From Neisseria sp. 83E34 (lineage in GTDB: Bacteria; Pseudomonadota; Gammaproteobacteria; Burkholderiales; Neisseriaceae): a stretch of DNA of 64,000 bases. Of this stretch, positions 57,028 through 64,000 are shown in pieces. How positions within the stretch are numbered: position 1 is the stretch's first letter; each line of letters opens with the position of its first letter. Below the pieces are notes generated by a model. The model worked only from the letters and a program-made list of their open reading frames with translations, was not told the origin of the DNA and did not search any database. Both the position numbers and the translations under genes were made by a program. The stretch lies in NCBI RefSeq assembly GCF_001308015.1, contig NZ_LGYH01000003.1, positions 62,001 to 126,000 on the forward strand, in the 5' to 3' direction.

Positions 57028-58158
57028 ATGCAAAAAATAACCCATAATCTGGCTGATGCCAAAACGATTGTTGTAAAAGCAGGTTCCAGTTTGGTTACGG
57101 CAGAAGGCCGAGGAATTGACCAGGCTGCGCTGGATAACTGGGCAGCGCAAATTGCAGCACTTCGAAATCAGGGTGTCGATGTGGTTTTTGTATCCAGCGG
57201 TGCCATTGCAGAAGGTATTAAAAGATTGGGCTGGCCTAAGCGGCCTAAAGCGGTAAACGAATTGCAAGCGGCCGCGGCAGTAGGGCAGATGGGTATTGCT
57301 CAGGCATATGAAACAGCGTTTTCACCCCATAATATACACACGGCGCAAATTCTGCTGACCCACGATGATTTGAGCAACAGAACCCGCTATCTGAATGCGC
57401 GCAGTACATTGAAAACTTTGCTGGCAAAGGGCATAGTTCCCATTATTAATGAAAACGACACTGTAACCACTGATGAAATCAAACTGGGTGATAATGATAC
57501 GCTCGGTGCATTGGTTGCCAACTTAATCGAAGCAGATGCCCTGATTATTCTGACTGACCAGCAAGGGCTTTATGAGAGTGACCCGCGTAAGAATTCGCAA
57601 GCCAAGTTTATTCGGCAGATTTCTGCCGCACATCCTGATTTGGAAAGCATGGCCGGAGGTGTGGGCAGCAGCGTAGGTACCGGGGGTATGTACACCAAAG
57701 TGCTGGCTGCCAAACGTGCCGCCTTGAGCGGTGCTGCCACTGTGATCGCATCCGGCAGAGAGCAAAACGCGTTGTTGCGTTTGCTGCAAGGCGAAAGCAT
57801 CGGCACATTGTTTACCAGTGAGCAAAGCCGCATTAATGCACGCAAACAATGGTTGCTCGGCCATGTGCAGATGGTAGGCAGCGTTGTGGTTGATCAAGGC
57901 GCGGAAAAGGCGGTTGCCGAGCAGCATACCAGTTTGCTGCCGGTGGGCTGCATTCGAGTAAACGGTCATTTTTACCGCGGCGAATTGGTTGCGGTGTTGA
58001 ATAAAGAGGGTAAAGAAATTGCCCGCGGCTTGGTTAATTACAGCAGCGAGGAAACCGCCAAAATTTTGCAGACACCATCCAACAAAATTGCCGAACGGCT
58101 TGGTTATGCACATGAAGATGAGCTGATTCATCGAGATAATATGGCGCTTCATCGGTAA
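57028..58158 (+). CDS. proB: ProB, glutamate 5-kinase
   Basis: 376 residues. Amino-acid kinase domain ([40 protein letters not shown], then [15 protein letters not shown]) followed by a C-terminal PUA domain (about 285-360). First step of proline synthesis from glutamate. ATG 57028 with AGAGA 7 nt upstream is preferred over an upstream non-ATG start at 57001. No proA is adjacent. Confidence 0.95.
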   Translation: MQKITHNLADAKTIVVKAGSSLVTAEGRGIDQAALDNWAAQIAALRNQGVDVVFVSSGAIAEGIKRLGWPKRPKAVNELQAAAAVGQMGIAQAYETAFSPHNIHTAQILLTHDDLSNRTRYLNARSTLKTLLAKGIVPIINENDTVTTDEIKLGDNDTLGALVANLIEADALIILTDQQGLYESDPRKNSQAKFIRQISAAHPDLESMAGGVGSSVGTGGMYTKVLAAKRAALSGAATVIASGREQNALLRLLQGESIGTLFTSEQSRINARKQWLLGHVQMVGSVVVDQGAEKAVAEQHTSLLPVGCIRVNGHFYRGELVAVLNKEGKEIARGLVNYSSEETAKILQTPSNKIAERLGYAHEDELIHRDNMALHR

Positions 58159-58173
58159 TTGGAAAAACGGAAA

Positions 58174-58233
58174 ATGCCTGTCTGAAACTTTTAGCTTCGC
58201 AGAAACTCGCGTTGCTCGTTTTCAGACAGGCAT
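58174..58233. terminator. Inverted DUS pair with long loop, convergent
   Basis: TGCCTGTCTGAA and its reverse complement 34 bases apart, between proB (plus) and carA (minus); the loop holds a second small inverted match (AGCTTCGCAGAAACTCGCG region). Confidence 0.75.
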
Positions 58234-58254
58234 TTTCTATTCTTGCTAAAAAGA

Positions 58255-59385
58255 TTAAGCTTTTGCAGCGCGCATATTTTCAATAAATTTATCAAACAGA
58301 TAAGCTACATCATGCGGGCCGGGGCTGGCCTCGGGATGGCCTTGGAAGCTGAATACCGCGCGGTCGGTAAGCTCGATGCCCTGCAGCGAGCCGTCAAACA
58401 GTGAGCGGTGGGTCACTTTAACATGTGCAGGCAGGCTGTCTGCATCCACCTCAAAACCGTGGTTTTGACTGGTAATCGCAACTTTGCCGCTTTCCAAATC
58501 TTGCACCGGATGGTTGCCGCCGTGGTGGCCGAAAGCCATTTTTCGGGTTTTGCCGCCAACAGCCAAACCTAATAATTGATGGCCTAAGCAAATGCCAAAA
58601 ACAGGTTTTTTGCTCTCCAACAATTCTCTCACAGCAGCAATTGCATAATCGCACGGTTCGGGATCGCCGGGGCCGTTGGAAAGGAATACACCATCGGGAT
58701 TCATAGCTAAAACATCTTTGGCCGGTGTTTGAGCGGGCACTACAGTTAAGCGGCAACCGCGCTCGGCGAGCATGCGCAGAATGTTGATTTTTACACCGAA
58801 ATCATAAGCGACCACATGATAAGGCTGCTCCTCCGGGGTCTGGAAACCTTTGCCCAATTTCCATTCGCCTTCGGTCCATTCGTAAGGTTCGGTGCAGCTT
58901 ACTTCTTTTGCCAAGTCTTTGCCGACCATGCTGCCGAATGCAGCAATCAGTTCGCGTGCTTTTTCTTCAGTGGCATCTGCACCGGTCAGGATGGCGCCGG
59001 CTTGGGCGCCTTTGTCGCGCAGAATGCGGGTTAGACGGCGGGTGTCGATGTCGGCAATGGCTACGGTTTTATTGCGCACCAAATATTCCTGCAAACTTTC
59101 TTTGCTGCGGAAATTGCTGTGTAAAAGCGGTAGGTCGCGGATAATCAGGCCTGCCGCATATACGGAGCGGCTTTCCACATCCTCTTCATTGGTACCGATG
59201 TTGCCAATGTGCGGGTAGGTAAGGGTAACGATTTGTTTGCAGTAAGAAGGGTCGGTAAGGATTTCCTGATAACCGGTCATGGACGTGTTGAACACGACCT
59301 CGCCGGAAGTCGAACCCTGATGGCCGATTGAAGTACCGTGAAATACGCTGCCGTCTGCGAGAACCAAGATTGCGGGGGTTGTCAT
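58255..59385 (-). CDS. carA: CarA, carbamoyl-phosphate synthase small subunit
   Basis: 376 residues. The N-terminal CarA domain ([36 protein letters not shown]) is followed by a class I glutamine amidotransferase with the nucleophile in [13 protein letters not shown] and the later [13 protein letters not shown] histidine. It supplies ammonia for carbamoyl phosphate in arginine and pyrimidine synthesis. ATG 59385 with AGGAA 6 nt upstream is preferred to a longer frame from 59445. carB is not in the window. Confidence 0.95.
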   Translation of the reverse strand: MTTPAILVLADGSVFHGTSIGHQGSTSGEVVFNTSMTGYQEILTDPSYCKQIVTLTYPHIGNIGTNEEDVESRSVYAAGLIIRDLPLLHSNFRSKESLQEYLVRNKTVAIADIDTRRLTRILRDKGAQAGAILTGADATEEKARELIAAFGSMVGKDLAKEVSCTEPYEWTEGEWKLGKGFQTPEEQPYHVVAYDFGVKINILRMLAERGCRLTVVPAQTPAKDVLAMNPDGVFLSNGPGDPEPCDYAIAAVRELLESKKPVFGICLGHQLLGLAVGGKTRKMAFGHHGGNHPVQDLESGKVAITSQNHGFEVDADSLPAHVKVTHRSLFDGSLQGIELTDRAVFSFQGHPEASPGPHDVAYLFDKFIENMRAAKA

Positions 59386-59838
59386 GATGGATTCCTGTTT
59401 AATCTTTAATGAATCTGATGCGGCTTGGCCGAGAAGGTTTGCCAAGCGGCTCGATAACGGCTGAAAAAAAACACGTTTCGCAACCCGTAATCAAGTTGTG
59501 TGACGTGCTTTAGCTAAAACGGTTTAAATGTTTTAGAAGCGGTTTATTTTAGAATAAATCATGCTTCCACTCAAGGCGCAAAAGTAAAATATGGGCGTGA
59601 ATGCTCAAAAAATAAACGAGGTGCTGTTGAATAAACGTATGTAAATTGAATTTGAACGGTAGGAGTTTCGATATAAACAACAGAAAAAGCTTGTTGTGCT
59701 TTGGATTTGGAAACCTTTTTGCTAGAATCGGGTCGGTGTTATATAAGCTGAAGTGCCGATATAACACAAAGTAACCAGTTTCAATTAAGCCCAAATTTCA
59801 TGATCGGGCAAGAATTTAATTAAAGAGAGAGAAAGTTT
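59386..59838. other. Divergent intergenic region between carA and a lipoprotein gene
   Basis: About 450 bases, no gene. It contains a perfect 9-base inverted repeat GTGTTATAT (59736-59744) with ATATAACAC (59759-59767), possibly an operator or attenuator stem. The carA promoter should lie here; no clear sigma-70 pair was picked. Confidence 0.55.
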
Positions 59839-60159
59839 ATGAATATGACTAAATCATTATTAGCTGTTATGACTATGGCGTTTGCATTGACCGCATGTGG
59901 TGAAAAGAAGGCGGATGCTCCTGCTGCCTCCGGTGCGGTAACTGAAAGCACGGCAAATCTGGCGCCTGAGTGCCAAGCTTATTTTGAGCGTATGGAAAAA
60001 TGCTTTGCTAAAGGCGGCGCCGGAATTGAGGCTGTAAAAGCCGGTTTGGAAGAATCTAAAAAAGGCTTGCTTGAGTTGCCGGCTGACCAACAGGCTCAAG
60101 CGTGTAAAATGGGTAATGATCAGTTTGCCCAAGTTGCACAAACAGCAAAATGTGAATAG
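59839..60159 (+). CDS. Small lipoprotein, DUF5339-like
   Basis: 106 residues. Signal peptide MNMTKSLLAVMTMAFALTAC, so Cys20 is lipidated. The mature part has three cysteines (PECQAYF, EKCFAK, QACKMG, plus a terminal CE), which suggests disulfide-linked helices, as in small DUF5339-type proteins of Neisseria and Pasteurellaceae. GAGAGAGAAAG precedes ATG. Function is unknown. Confidence 0.85.
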   Translation: MNMTKSLLAVMTMAFALTACGEKKADAPAASGAVTESTANLAPECQAYFERMEKCFAKGGAGIEAVKAGLEESKKGLLELPADQQAQACKMGNDQFAQVAQTAKCE

Positions 60160-60281
60160 GGAATCGGGTTGATCATACTTAGAAGAGCAATATTGTGAAT
60201 AAGCGAGAAACAATTATCGTATAGTTTGGTTTTTAATTATATGGTTAATGCTTTTTAACTATTGGCTTTTCGAATACTAAA

Positions 60282-60311
60282 ATGCCTGTCTGAAAATTTT
60301 CAGACAGGCAT
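60282..60311. terminator. Inverted DUS pair, terminator
   Basis: TGCCTGTCTGAA and its reverse complement with 4-nt spacing and a TTTT tail, after the small lipoprotein gene. Confidence 0.85.
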
Positions 60312-60561
60312 TTTAAAATTAAGCAGTTAACATGTTTTAACGGTGTGGTTGGGTTTAGCCCCTAATTAAAGGGATCAACGAAGTTGGCATTAAGAGCGGC
60401 CAACTCCCATTTTGTTAACCGCCTTGTATGATATTCAGCGTAACGTCCTAACTGAATAAATCGATGAATTGACGGTACATTAATGAGATAAAGGGGTTTT
60501 TTCCAGAAAACAATGAAAATAATTTGCAAATAGAAATGGTTGCTATTAATATCCATTTCCT
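60312..60561. other. Intergenic stretch upstream of tonB
   Basis: No convincing gene. A minus-strand 64-codon frame (60362-60556) has no ribosome site and unremarkable composition. The stretch holds a moderate Fur-like site near 60509. Confidence 0.5.
60509..60527. promoter_or_regulatory. Candidate Fur box upstream of tonB
   Basis: AACAATGAAAATAATTTGC matches the 19-base Fur consensus at 13 positions. It is 34 bases before the tonB ATG, where binding would block transcription. tonB-exbB-exbD operons are typical Fur targets. Confidence 0.4.
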
Positions 60562-61485
60562 ATGGAAAATGAACGAATTTTAATACCCTCAGCTTTGACG
60601 GTTATCACACTTTTACATGTGGGTTTGATTGCTGCATTATGGGAAATGGTGCCGCCTAAGCCAATGGAAATTATGGAGATCGAATTTGTCGATTTGGGCG
60701 GTTTGGGCGGTGGAGAAGGTGAAGCTGCTGTTGTGGAAAAGGTGTCGCCGGAATCTAAGCCCGTACTGCCTCCGCCGGTGCAGAAGCCTAAACCGGAACC
60801 TAAGCGGGCGGAGAAAAAAGTAGAAGCGCCCAAGCCTAAAGTTGCTACGGTGAAAACGCAAAATAACGATGCAGATTTTCAAGTGAAACCGAAGCCTGAA
60901 ACAAAGCCTAAACCTCAACCGAAGTCGGAACCTAAGCAAGAGGTAAAACCAGAGCCAAAATTTGAGCCGGAAAAAACAATAGAGCCTCAGCCGAGTAAAC
61001 GTGAGGTATTTAAGCCGAGTGCCAGCGAATATCAACAAAAACCGAGCGGAAGTTCTTCCGGTAGAGGGAGTAAATCTGAGGCCGGCAGCGGCTCAGGTTC
61101 CGGTTTTGGAAGCGGTCAAGGTTCGGGCAGTGGGTCGGGTAGCGGTTCAGGCTCCGGCAGTGGAAAAGGTTCCGGCAGCGGCTCCGGCTCAGGTAGTGGA
61201 AAAGGAGATGGAGGCGGTGGCGGCGGTAGCGGAGCGGGCGGCGTGAGAAACGTGGGCTCGTTCGGTGTGCCGAATTATCCGAGTATTTCGAAAGAAAACG
61301 GAGAAGAAGGAACGGTGCGCCTGAAAGCTACGGTCAGCCCGGGCGGCGGTGTAACAGTTGAAGTCGTTAAGAGCAGCGGTTATTCGCGTTTGGATAATGA
61401 AGCGAAACGCACTGTGCGCGGGAGTAGTAAATTCAGCGGTCCGGGTGTGTATATCGGTAATGTTACTTTCCGGCTGAGCCGGTAA
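60562..61485 (+). CDS. tonB: TonB energy transducer with glycine-serine linker
   Basis: 307 residues. One N-terminal helix (about 10-29), a Pro/Lys/Glu-rich periplasmic spacer (about 65-150), then an unusual Gly-Ser-rich stretch (about 162-222), then the TonB C-terminal domain (NYPSISKENGEEGTVRLKATVSPGGGVTVEVVKSSG). It couples the proton gradient through ExbB-ExbD to outer-membrane receptors for iron. The Gly-Ser stretch replaces part of the usual stiff Pro-rich spacer. No strong ribosome site; start chosen by the anchor position. Confidence 0.93.
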   Translation: MENERILIPSALTVITLLHVGLIAALWEMVPPKPMEIMEIEFVDLGGLGGGEGEAAVVEKVSPESKPVLPPPVQKPKPEPKRAEKKVEAPKPKVATVKTQNNDADFQVKPKPETKPKPQPKSEPKQEVKPEPKFEPEKTIEPQPSKREVFKPSASEYQQKPSGSSSGRGSKSEAGSGSGSGFGSGQGSGSGSGSGSGSGSGKGSGSGSGSGSGKGDGGGGGGSGAGGVRNVGSFGVPNYPSISKENGEEGTVRLKATVSPGGGVTVEVVKSSGYSRLDNEAKRTVRGSSKFSGPGVYIGNVTFRLSR

Positions 61486-61579
61486 GCAGGCATCGAACGG
61501 AGCAGGCTGAAATGCCTGTCTGAACATCCCAAATTAAGTTGAAACAGTATTTGGTTTATTTTTTAGCAACGGAAATATT

Positions 61580-62239
61580 ATGAATTTATCTTTAGTTTTT
61601 CAATCGGGCGATGCCGTTTTGATTTCGGTGTTTATGATTCTGGTGTTGATGAGTATCGCAACGTGGACCATTATCATTGTGCGTGCCGTTAAATTGATGA
61701 AAGCGAAATCTGCGAATGCACAGATTCATGATGCGGTTTGGTCCAACAAATCGTGGCAGGATGCGGAAAACATGGCGGCGCAAAACGGCTCGCCAATGGG
61801 TGAATTGCTTCAGGATGCCGTGCGTGCGAATAAGCTTTATCACAGCGGCAATTCGCAGGATTTGTCTACCCACTTGCCGTTTAACCAATTTATGTTGCGC
61901 CAGATTCACCATAAGATGGGCATGATTATGCGCAAGTTTGAAGGCGGCATGACGGCTTTGGCTTCGATTGGTGCAACTGCACCGTTTATCGGCCTGTTTG
62001 GTACCGTTTGGGGTATTTACCATGCCTTGATTAACATCAGCCACAGCGGGCAGATGAGTATTGCTGCGGTGGCCGGCCCGATTGGCGAGGCGTTGGTGGC
62101 TACGGCGTTTGGTTTGTTTGTGGCGATTCCTGCGGTTTTGGCGTATAACTTTTTGGTTCGCAGCAATAAAAAATTGGGCCAAGACATGCACGCTTTTGCG
62201 CACGAATTGCATGTTCAGATTTTGAATAGCAAGGAGTAA
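61580..62239 (+). CDS. exbB: ExbB, TonB-system proton channel subunit
   Basis: 219 residues, three helices, with the MotA/TolQ/ExbB domain: MTALASIGATAPFIGLFGTVWGIYHALINI and GPIGEALVATAFGLFVAIPAVLAYN. It forms the pentameric channel around ExbD. It lies 3 bases before exbD. A DUS lies between tonB and exbB. Confidence 0.95.
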   Translation: MNLSLVFQSGDAVLISVFMILVLMSIATWTIIIVRAVKLMKAKSANAQIHDAVWSNKSWQDAENMAAQNGSPMGELLQDAVRANKLYHSGNSQDLSTHLPFNQFMLRQIHHKMGMIMRKFEGGMTALASIGATAPFIGLFGTVWGIYHALINISHSGQMSIAAVAGPIGEALVATAFGLFVAIPAVLAYNFLVRSNKKLGQDMHAFAHELHVQILNSKE

Positions 62240-62242
62240 ACG

Positions 62243-62668
62243 GTGAAAGATTTTGGACACGGTTACGGCCAAGATGAATCGCCGATGGCCGATATGAACG
62301 TTACCCCGCTGGTTGACGTGATGCTGGTGCTGTTGATTGTGTTTATGATTACCATGCCGGTGTTAACCCACTCGATTCCGATTCAGTTGCCTACGGCTTC
62401 AGAAGCGGCCAAACCTAAAGATGAATCGAAAGAGCCTTTACGCTTGGCGATTGATGTGAATGGCAAGTATTTCTTGGGAGAAAAAGAAACGGCTCTTGCT
62501 GATTTGGATGATGTTTTGAAAGAAGCCAAAGCTAAAAATACCGATGTGGTTTTAGCGGTTGATGCGGATAAAGATGTGTCTTATGATGCGGTGGTTCAGG
62601 CTTTGAATGCCGCTAAAGATGCCGGTGTATCGAAGGTAGGGTTTATTACGGAAGAAAAAGCCAAATAA
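62243..62668 (+). CDS. exbD: ExbD, TonB-system subunit
   Basis: 141 residues, one N-terminal helix carrying the proton-handling aspartate (MNVTPLVDVMLVLLIVFMI), then a periplasmic domain ending VGFITEE. It begins with GTG or the nearby reading MKDFGHGYGQ; AAGGAG of the exbB end lies 4-9 nt upstream of the start at 62243. Confidence 0.94.
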   Translation: MKDFGHGYGQDESPMADMNVTPLVDVMLVLLIVFMITMPVLTHSIPIQLPTASEAAKPKDESKEPLRLAIDVNGKYFLGEKETALADLDDVLKEAKAKNTDVVLAVDADKDVSYDAVVQALNAAKDAGVSKVGFITEEKAK

Positions 62669-62690
62669 AAGCTTGCCTGAGAGATTAACA

Positions 62691-62720
62691 ATGCCTGTCT
62701 GAAACTTTTCAGACAGGCAT
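62691..62720. terminator. Inverted DUS pair, convergent terminator
   Basis: ATGCCTGTCTGAA and its reverse complement, between exbD (plus) and fxsA (minus). Confidence 0.85.
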
Positions 62721-62742
62721 TAGTGTTGAGAGGCATAGAATC

Positions 62743-63228
62743 TTATTTCGATTTATCTTCCAAATAATCAACCGAATTTTTTTTCTCAGGGCCGTCGGTT
62801 ACTGTGTATTCGCCTTCAATCACATCATCTTGATTACCGTGGCGGCTGTGTGCGGTATAAGTAAATCCTTCGTCCATATTGCTGTTGCTGCCGCCCAGAT
62901 CGGTCACGGGCTTGCCTTTAAAAGGAAGCATCAGAATGACCGCTGCCAACATCGAAACAAAACCCGGGCTGAGCAGCAAAACCCCGGCCACGGCATAGCG
63001 AATCGGCCAAAGCAGCTGGTAAAGCGAAACTTTGCCGCCGGTGCGCATCGCAGCCGCCGCCAGCAACACGCCCGACGTGCCCATGCGGCGGAGCATGAAA
63101 ATTCCGAGCGCAAAGCTGGCAACCATCAGCAAAAGGGTTATGCCGCCGCCCAGCCAATCAGCCACCCAAACGATGGACATGATTTCCAAAAACAGCATCA
63201 CCAAAAATACGATACCGAAATAGTGCAT
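62743..63228 (-). CDS. fxsA: FxsA-family membrane protein
   Basis: 161 residues, with three to four helices in residues 1-110 (MHYFGIVFLVMLFLEIMSIVWVADWLGG; LLLSPGFVSMLAAVILMLP) and a charged cytoplasmic tail. FxsA proteins (suppressors of F exclusion of phage T7 in E. coli) have no firm biochemical role. ATG 63228 has AAGGAA 8 nt upstream; the frame runs back to 63276 without a ribosome site. Confidence 0.85.
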   Translation of the reverse strand: MHYFGIVFLVMLFLEIMSIVWVADWLGGGITLLLMVASFALGIFMLRRMGTSGVLLAAAAMRTGGKVSLYQLLWPIRYAVAGVLLLSPGFVSMLAAVILMLPFKGKPVTDLGGSNSNMDEGFTYTAHSRHGNQDDVIEGEYTVTDGPEKKNSVDYLEDKSK

Positions 63229-63367
63229 GTAATATTTCCTTGTTTGCATGAACCCGTAACATAACGCCAAAACCATTTGTTTTCAAGAAACAGTTTTGCA
63301 TTATTTTGCCGTAAAAAAAAGTAAAGCAAGCACCAAAAGCGACGAATTTGTTTATCCTTTGCGCACT

Positions 63368-64000
63368 ATGAAAAAGAATGCCATTTTTATACGATTTTTG
63401 AATACCGCCTTAGCAGGCGTTGTTTTATTAACCGCAGCCTGTGTGGGCGCGCCCAATACCAAAGGCCCGGTGCCGCCCGGCTATTACCGCGTACAAAGCG
63501 GTGATAACCTTTACCGTATCGGCCTGCGTTTTGGTCAGAGCGCCGCCACTTTGGCTAAATGGAATAACCTGGTTGACCCAACCCGCATAGAAGTGGGGCA
63601 AGTGCTGAAAGTCAGCGATAAAGCCGACCAGAGTGGCAGCAGTGTGGTACCTGCCGCTAAAGAAGTGAAGCCCACCAATACGGTTATGCCCATGAAATGG
63701 CCGGTGGATAACCGCCAAATCATTGCCAACTACAACGGCACCACCAACAAAGGCATTGATTTTGCAGGCGAACGCGGCACGCCGGTGCGTGCGGCCGAAG
63801 CAGGCAAAGTATTGTTTGCAGGAGAGGGCGTGCGCGGCTACGGCAAACTGATTTTAATCAGCCACAACCGCAGCACCTTAACGGCCTATGCCCACAACGA
63901 TCAGATTCTGGTTAAGAAAGACCAAACTGTAAAAGCCGGCGAGCAAATCGCCACCATGGGCGACAGCGAAACCGACCGCGTGAAGCTGCATTTTGAAGTG
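63368..64000 (+). CDS. nlpD: NlpD-like lipoprotein with LysM and LytM domains, 5' part
   Basis: 211 residues to the window end. Lipoprotein signal (LTAAC), a LysM domain (about 39-83; YYRVQSGDNLYRIGLRFGQS) that binds peptidoglycan, and most of an M23/LytM domain (GIDFAGERGTPVRAAEAGKVLFAG, YAHNDQ, KLHFEV). The first catalytic histidine of active M23 enzymes (HxGxD) is asparagine here (NKGID), so this is probably a non-enzymatic activator of amidases, as E. coli NlpD. The C-terminus is outside the window. Promoter not assigned. Confidence 0.9.
   Translation, partial: MKKNAIFIRFLNTALAGVVLLTAACVGAPNTKGPVPPGYYRVQSGDNLYRIGLRFGQSAATLAKWNNLVDPTRIEVGQVLKVSDKADQSGSSVVPAAKEVKPTNTVMPMKWPVDNRQIIANYNGTTNKGIDFAGERGTPVRAAEAGKVLFAGEGVRGYGKLILISHNRSTLTAYAHNDQILVKKDQTVKAGEQIATMGDSETDRVKLHFEV

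Noticed and set aside
60362-60556. 64-codon minus-strand frame upstream of tonB
   Set aside because: No ribosome site, no recognisable motif, and it covers the presumed tonB promoter and Fur-like site.
1-64000. tRNA or rRNA genes
   Set aside because: I saw no cloverleaf with a conserved TTCGA loop and no rRNA sequence on either strand; a dedicated scan could still find one.

Overview
The window is chromosomal DNA from a member of the Neisseriaceae, most likely a Neisseria close to N. wadsworthii. The main reason is the DNA uptake sequence (DUS). The dodecamer TGCCTGTCTGAA, the dialect described for N. wadsworthii, occurs dozens of times, mostly as inverted pairs that form intergenic terminator-like hairpins. 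Gene content agrees: FrpC-type RTX proteins, a FarR/NadR-type MarR regulator, UbiM, a nuo cluster with extra genes inside it, tonB-exbB-exbD, and a Correia-type miniature element. The species is inferred; the family is well supported.

Layout. 1-1505: 5' part of ppk (minus strand). 1.6-14.8 kb: an accessory region with a tandemly duplicated gene for an unrecognised membrane-anchored protein, a second unrecognised membrane protein, a frameshifted FrpC-like RTX gene, the housekeeping gene ubiD, a frameshifted type I-secreted adhesin and a lipoprotein. 14.8-15.9 kb: an AT-rich stretch with a consensus FNR-type promoter and a 60-residue acidic peptide gene. 15.9-31.8 kb: ubiM, a Nudix hydrolase, a GNAT acetyltransferase behind a Correia-like element, farR plus a flavin reductase, nadD, a plsC/cdsA-like lipid pair, cydAB, luxS, a thiosulfate dehydrogenase operon (triheme cytochrome plus tsdA), gloA, an SH3 protein, mrp and a metallophosphatase. 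32-39 kb: parC, pilS-pilR, rsmJ and a glutaredoxin-like gene ended by a second Correia-like copy. 39.6-57 kb: nuoA-N with four extra genes between nuoE/nuoF and nuoF/nuoG, then the DUF2818 gene. 57-64 kb: proB, carA, a small lipoprotein, tonB-exbB-exbD, fxsA and the 5' part of an nlpD-like gene.

How the genes fit together. The theme is respiration with flexible electron acceptors. Complex I and the ubiquinone genes (ubiD, ubiM) feed a bd-type quinol oxidase, with thiosulfate/tetrathionate chemistry from tsdA. FNR-like sites lie upstream of cydAB, the tsd operon, a DUF411 gene and an apparently gene-less promoter. A good Fur box lies upstream of nuoA.

Most notable signals: (i) the nuo region carries other species' DUS dialects (AGGCCGTCTGAA and AGGCTACCTGAA), which suggests interspecies import; (ii) a duplication has DUS hairpins at both edges, and DUS copies supply stop codons; (iii) there is a class II FNR promoter with no recognisable gene; (iv) a Correia-like element family has its own distinct terminal repeats; (v) all three frameshifts in the window are one-base losses at A or T runs, and all fall in RTX-type genes.
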